NCBI RefSeq assembly: GCF_000716535.1
Contig: NZ_JNWV01000011.1
Span: 186,001-250,000, forward strand
Reading direction: 5' to 3'
DNA from: Streptomyces flaveolus
Lineage (GTDB): Bacteria; Actinomycetota; Actinomycetes; Streptomycetales; Streptomycetaceae
DNA length: 64,000 bases
Shown one piece after another: positions 60,716 to 64,000 of this stretch (position 1 is the first letter of the stretch; every line of letters begins with the position of its first letter). Below the pieces are notes generated by a model. The model searched no databases and was not told the DNA's origin. It saw only the letters and a list, made by a program, of their open reading frames with translations. Both the position numbers and the translations under genes were made by a program.

Positions 60716-61951
60716 CTACTCCGGGTCGGCCGTCTCCAGGCCGGCCCGGGCCTTGGGCAGCACGTTCTCGATGTAGTCCTCGACGGCGGTGTCGAGGCCT
60801 ATGTCGTGCTGCGCGCGCTCGGACAGGTACCAGCGGTGTTCGAGGAGCTCGTGGTAGATCTCGGCCGGGTCCATGGAGCCGCGCAGCTCCGGCGGCACCG
60901 CCCGCACGGTCGGCCGGAACACGTCCCGCACCCAGCGGTGCGCCAGGACCTCCGGGCGGGCGGCCAGGGGGTCGCCGGGCGCGTAGTCGTCCTGGGTGGC
61001 CATCCAGCTCTCCAGGTCGTTCAGCAGCCGCCGGGCCTGGTTCTCCTCGGCGTCCAGGCCGGTCAGCCGGAGCAGCTGGCGCTGGTGGTGGCCGGCGTCG
61101 ACGACCTTCGGCACGAAGGTGACGGTGTCGCCGTTGGACGAGTGCTCGATCTGCATCTCGGCGACGTCGAAGCCGAGGTCGTTCAGGCGGCGGATCCGGC
61201 GCTCGATGTAGTGGTACTTGCCCGCCGGGTACACCGAGGTGCGGGTCAGCTCCTGCCACAGCCCCTGGTAGCGGGTGCAGATCTCGTGGCCGAACTCGAC
61301 CGGGTCGACGGACGGGTGCAGCGCGCCGGACGCCTCCAGGTCCAGCAGCTCGCCGCTGATGTTCACGCGGGCCAGGTCCAGGTCGTACTCCCGCTGCCCG
61401 GGGCTGAGCCGGGGGTGCAGGTCGCCGGTCTCGGCGTCGACGAGATAGGCCGCGTAGGCGCCCGCGTCCCGCCGGAACAGGGTGTTGGACAGCGAGCAGT
61501 CGCCCCAGGCGAACCCCGCCAGATGGAGGCGGACCAGCAGCACGGCGAGGGCGTCCATGAGCCGGTGCATGGTCGCCGGGCGCATGGTCGTCTCGAACAT
61601 CGACCGGTACGGCATCGAGCCGCGCAGGTGCCGGGTGACGAGCACCGGCTCCAGCGGGGCGCCGGAGGGGTCGGTGCGGCCGGTGACCACGGCGAGCGGG
61701 TCGACGGCGGGGATGCCGAGCCGGTCCAGGTCGCGCAGCAGCTCGTACTCGCGCAGTGCGGGCCGCTCGGCCAGCTCCTTGACGGCGATCACCTCGTCGC
61801 CGGCGTGCGCGTAGCGCACCACGTGCCGGGAGATGCCGCGGGGGAGCGGCACGAGGTACTCCTCGGGCCACTCCTCCAGCGGCGTGTCCCAGGGCAGGGA
61901 GAGGAGGAGCGCGGGGTGCTCCGGGTTCGTGGCGCTGATCTGCAAGGCCAT
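60716..61951 (-). CDS. DUF4032 protein (kinase-like fold)
   Basis: A 411-residue cytoplasmic protein. The N-terminal half resembles lipopolysaccharide/choline kinase-like folds (VVRYAHAGDEVIAVKELAERPALREYELLRDL, then LHLAGFAWGDCSLSNTLF, which recalls the catalytic loop HxDxxxxN, and YLVDAETGDLHPRLS). The C-terminal half is DUF4032 (RIRRLNDLGFDVAEMQ, LLEHRWYLSERAQHDIG). Function unknown. ATG 61951 has AGGG upstream. It ends two bases after the convergent USP gene. Confidence 0.88.
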   Translation of the reverse strand: MALQISATNPEHPALLLSLPWDTPLEEWPEEYLVPLPRGISRHVVRYAHAGDEVIAVKELAERPALREYELLRDLDRLGIPAVDPLAVVTGRTDPSGAPLEPVLVTRHLRGSMPYRSMFETTMRPATMHRLMDALAVLLVRLHLAGFAWGDCSLSNTLFRRDAGAYAAYLVDAETGDLHPRLSPGQREYDLDLARVNISGELLDLEASGALHPSVDPVEFGHEICTRYQGLWQELTRTSVYPAGKYHYIERRIRRLNDLGFDVAEMQIEHSSNGDTVTFVPKVVDAGHHQRQLLRLTGLDAEENQARRLLNDLESWMATQDDYAPGDPLAARPEVLAHRWVRDVFRPTVRAVPPELRGSMDPAEIYHELLEHRWYLSERAQHDIGLDTAVEDYIENVLPKARAGLETADPE

Positions 61952-62066
61952 GGCACGAACCCTAAGGCCCCGCGCGTGTGTTCGAGGAGCCCGGTCCGTC
62001 AGGAGGCCCGGTGCTCCGGGCGGCCGGTCCTTCCGGGAGGCTCGTCGGCCCGGGACGCGCGTTCGC

Positions 62067-62813
62067 CTACGACGCTCGTTCGCGGGCCTGCTCGGCGGCG
62101 GCCCGCACCGGACCGTGGTGGACCGGTCCGTGGCCGGGCAGCAGGGTGTCGCCGTCGAGCGCGCCGACCACATCCAGGGAGGCCAGCGTGCGCGCGCGGT
62201 CGTGGTGGAAGAAGTCGGGCAGCAGTTGCGGGCCCTTGACCCGGGAGGTGGCGTGCCCGCTGACCAGGGCGTCCCCGGAGATCACGACGCCGGCGTCGGG
62301 CAGGTGGAAGACGCAGTGGCCGTCCGTGTGGCCGGGGGTGTGGACGGGGACCGGCCGCCCCGGCAGGTCGAGCGCTCCCTCGGCGGGGAACGGCTCGGGC
62401 GCCTTGACGGGGTGCTGCTCCGTGCCGCCCACGCGGATCACGTGCACCGCCCAGGGCAGCACGCCGGGCCGCCAGGCGTTGCGGACCACGTCGGCGATGG
62501 TCGCCTGCTGAAGGAAGTCACGCCGGGCGTGCGGGACTTCGGCGGGGTGGAGATAGACGGGGGTGCCGTGGGCGGCGCGCAGGTACTCGGCGGAGCCCAG
62601 ATGGTCGTTGTGCGCGTGGGTGATGAGGACGGCGGCGACCGCGTCCGGTGAACTCCCCACCTCCGCGAGGGACTCCAGCAGCCCCTGCCGGTCCCCGGGA
62701 TACCCGGTGTCCACCAGCGTGACGGCGTCACCGTCCTTGAGGATCACCCAGTTCGTGTTGTGGCCGTGCACCAGGTAGGTGCCGTCGGCCACCTGTCTTA
62801 CCTCTGCCCGCAT
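62067..62813 (-). CDS. MBL-fold metallohydrolase
   Basis: A 248-residue metallo-beta-lactamase-fold hydrolase. The metal ligands are clear: ITHAHNDHLGS (H-x-H-x-D-H), HTPGHTDGHCVFH, ISGDALVSG and LLPGHGPV. It resembles glyoxalase II or quorum-quenching type enzymes; the substrate is unknown. No signal peptide. It is followed downstream by DUF4032 on the same strand after 115 bases. Confidence 0.92.
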   Translation of the reverse strand: MRAEVRQVADGTYLVHGHNTNWVILKDGDAVTLVDTGYPGDRQGLLESLAEVGSSPDAVAAVLITHAHNDHLGSAEYLRAAHGTPVYLHPAEVPHARRDFLQQATIADVVRNAWRPGVLPWAVHVIRVGGTEQHPVKAPEPFPAEGALDLPGRPVPVHTPGHTDGHCVFHLPDAGVVISGDALVSGHATSRVKGPQLLPDFFHHDRARTLASLDVVGALDGDTLLPGHGPVHHGPVRAAAEQARERAS

Positions 62814-62894
62814 GATCTCTCCGAGCCCTCAGCGGCGGATCGTCGGGGACAGCCAACCAGATGGGCGCTGGTCCCGCGCGAGCGGGTCCGGTCG

Positions 62895-63524
62895 TCAGTG
62901 CACACCCTGCGGGCGGAACTGGATGCTGATGCGCGGTCCCGTGGACCGGCTGGTCTTGGGGACGCAGTGCTCCCAGGTGCGCTGGCAGGAGCCGCCCATC
63001 ACGATGAGGTCGCCGTGGCCGAGCGGGCGCCGGACCGCCGTACCGCCTCCGCCGGCGGGCCGCAGCAGCAGGTCGCGGGGCTCACCGACGGAGAGGATCG
63101 CGACCATCGTGTCCTCCCGGGAGCCGCGGCCGATCCGGTCGCCGTGCCAGGCGACGCTGTCCCGGCCGTCGCGGTAGTAGCACAGCCCCGCGGTGGTGAA
63201 CGGCTCACCCAGCTCCTCGGCGTAGTGCCGGGACAGGGCCGTGCGGGCCTCGTCGAGGATCGGGTGGGGCAGTGGGTCCTGGGCCCGGTAGAAGGCGAGC
63301 AGGCGCGGCACGGCCACCACGTTGTCGTACATCTTGCGCTGCTCCGCCCGCCACGGGACCTCGGCCGCCAGGCGTTCGAACAGGTCGTCGGCGCCGCTCA
63401 GCCAGCCCGGGAGTACGTCGATCCAGGCGCCGGAGCCCAGCTCGGTCCGGCGCAGCCCGTCGAGCGGGCCGAGCCGCAGCTCGTCGGTCTGGTCGAACAG
63501 GGAGCCCTGGAGGTGCGTGGACAT
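62895..63524 (-). CDS. alkB: AlkB-type DNA/RNA demethylase
   Basis: A 209-residue Fe(II)/2-oxoglutarate dioxygenase that repairs alkylated bases by oxidative demethylation. It has WHGDRIG (H-x-D iron ligands), RTWEHCVPK (second His) and GPRISIQFR (Arg for 2-oxoglutarate). CYYRDGRDSVAWHGD is the classical AlkB strand. It is divergent from a TetR gene. Confidence 0.93.
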   Translation of the reverse strand: MSTHLQGSLFDQTDELRLGPLDGLRRTELGSGAWIDVLPGWLSGADDLFERLAAEVPWRAEQRKMYDNVVAVPRLLAFYRAQDPLPHPILDEARTALSRHYAEELGEPFTTAGLCYYRDGRDSVAWHGDRIGRGSREDTMVAILSVGEPRDLLLRPAGGGGTAVRRPLGHGDLIVMGGSCQRTWEHCVPKTSRSTGPRISIQFRPQGVH

Positions 63525-63588
63525 GGGACCAGCGTACTCCTTAATCGAAAATCCGTTCCATTTGATCAGTGCGCTCCCAGAGGGTTTC

Positions 63589-63622
63589 GATACATCGGTG
63601 TATCCGATACATTCGCGTATTC
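63589..63622 (+). promoter_or_regulatory. Two tandem TetR-type operators
   Basis: GATACATCGGTGTATC (63589-63604, perfect) and GATACATTCGCGTATTC (63606-63622, imperfect) lie 17 bases apart, just before the ribosome site of the TetR gene, and within the region shared with the divergent alkB gene. Confidence 0.8.
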
Positions 63623-63638
63623 AACGAGGGAGGCAGCC

Positions 63639-64000
63639 ATGGAGACGGCCGGACGCGTCACCCGGCGCCGGGTCCGCACCCGTGCCCGACTGCTCGACGC
63701 CGCGTTCGAGGTGTTCGCGGCCAAGGGCTACGGGCGCGTCTCCATCGAGGAGGTCTGCGAGGCCGCCGGATTCAGCCGGGGCGCCTTCTACTCGAACTTC
63801 GCCACCCTGGACGAGCTGTTCTTCGCCCTCTACCAGCAGCGCGCCGACCTCATCGCCGCCCAGGTGGCCGACGCGCTCGCCCAGGACGGGCCCGACCTCG
63901 ACGTGCCCGCCTCCGTGGACCGGGTCACCGAGGTGCTGCTGCTCGACGTCGACTGGCTGCTGGTCAAGACCGACTTCCTGGTGCACGCCGCCCGGAACCC
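63639..64000 (+). CDS. TetR-family regulator (cut by the window end)
   Basis: The first 120 residues of a TetR-type regulator. The helix-turn-helix is RARLLDAAFEVFAAKGYG, VSIEEVCEAAGFSRGAFYSNFATLDELFFALY. The ligand-binding part is incomplete. GAGGGAGG precedes the ATG. Twin dyads upstream imply autoregulation and may also control alkB. Confidence 0.9.
   Translation, partial: METAGRVTRRRVRTRARLLDAAFEVFAAKGYGRVSIEEVCEAAGFSRGAFYSNFATLDELFFALYQQRADLIAAQVADALAQDGPDLDVPASVDRVTEVLLLDVDWLLVKTDFLVHAARN

Overview
The window is high-GC actinobacterial DNA and almost certainly a Streptomyces chromosome segment. The sequence-based reasons are a very strong G/C bias at third codon positions, frequent GTG/TTG starts, several apparently leaderless genes, a melC1-melC2 tyrosinase pair, an SsgA-like sporulation protein, a GH19 chitinase remnant with DasR-like sites, many ECF/SigB-type sigma factors and a large set of secreted hydrolases. 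I saw no rRNA, tRNA, CRISPR array, insertion sequence or prophage. The content reads as conserved but accessory chromosomal genes.

Layout. 1-3.5 kb: APC permease, GNAT, ArsR-SRPBCC fusion with an operator inside its promoter, SPW membrane protein. 3.6-8.5 kb: a probable light/DNA-repair block (ECF sigma factor divergent from a B12-binding MerR photoreceptor-type regulator, DNA photolyase, SDR-DUF2867 protein). 8.7-12.6 kb: organosulfur block (leaderless leader peptide, ssuE, ssuD, and a convergent acyl-CoA-dehydrogenase-like flavoprotein). 12.7-14.4 kb: YciI/DGPF protein plus ECF42 sigma factor. 14.5-19.2 kb: aldehyde dehydrogenase, broken chitinase, aldo/keto reductase, BlaI-M56 pair. 19.3-24 kb: VOC, adenosine deaminase, DinB, LysR divergent from an aldo/keto reductase, SnoaL-like. 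24.3-27.1 kb: RsbW-like ATPase facing a SigB-family sigma factor, XRE regulator. 27.5-34.3 kb: VOC proteins, APH-like kinase, RNase HI with a Cys/His tail, tyrosinase operon, VioD-like monooxygenase, class-3 lipase without its nucleophile. 34.3-36.5 kb: MFS efflux pump and TetR with twin operators. 36.6-43.3 kb: aldo/keto reductase, small membrane proteins, SsgA-like protein, F420-type oxidoreductase, membrane pseudokinase, threonine dehydratase-like enzyme. 43.4-47.1 kb: polyprenyl synthetase remnant, then an operon of serine hydrolase, TerD-CAP-CAP fusion and AIM24. 47.4-56.1 kb: secreted M4 protease, then a ROK-regulated glycan operon (GH27, GH95, SGNH). 56.1-60.7 kb: UBP zinc-finger protein, cNMP-binding-domain histidine kinase and REC-TrxR-like flavoprotein with overlapping ends, and a universal stress protein. 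60.7-64 kb: DUF4032, MBL hydrolase, AlkB, and a TetR gene cut by the window edge.

How the genes work together. The clearest functional units are ssuE-ssuD under a leader peptide, ROK-GH27-GH95-SGNH for outside-the-cell glycan breakdown, melC1-melC2, MFS-TetR, BlaI-M56, and YciI-ECF42. The most interesting candidate for an undescribed system is the UBP zinc finger / CNB-histidine kinase / REC-TrxR-like trio at 56118-59589. It joins a cyclic-nucleotide-type sensor, a phosphorelay receiver and a flavoenzyme that has lost its dithiol. Second is the serine hydrolase / TerD-CAP-CAP / AIM24 operon. Several proteins look like catalytically dead versions of enzymes (pseudokinase, Ser-less lipase, AKR without the usual His).
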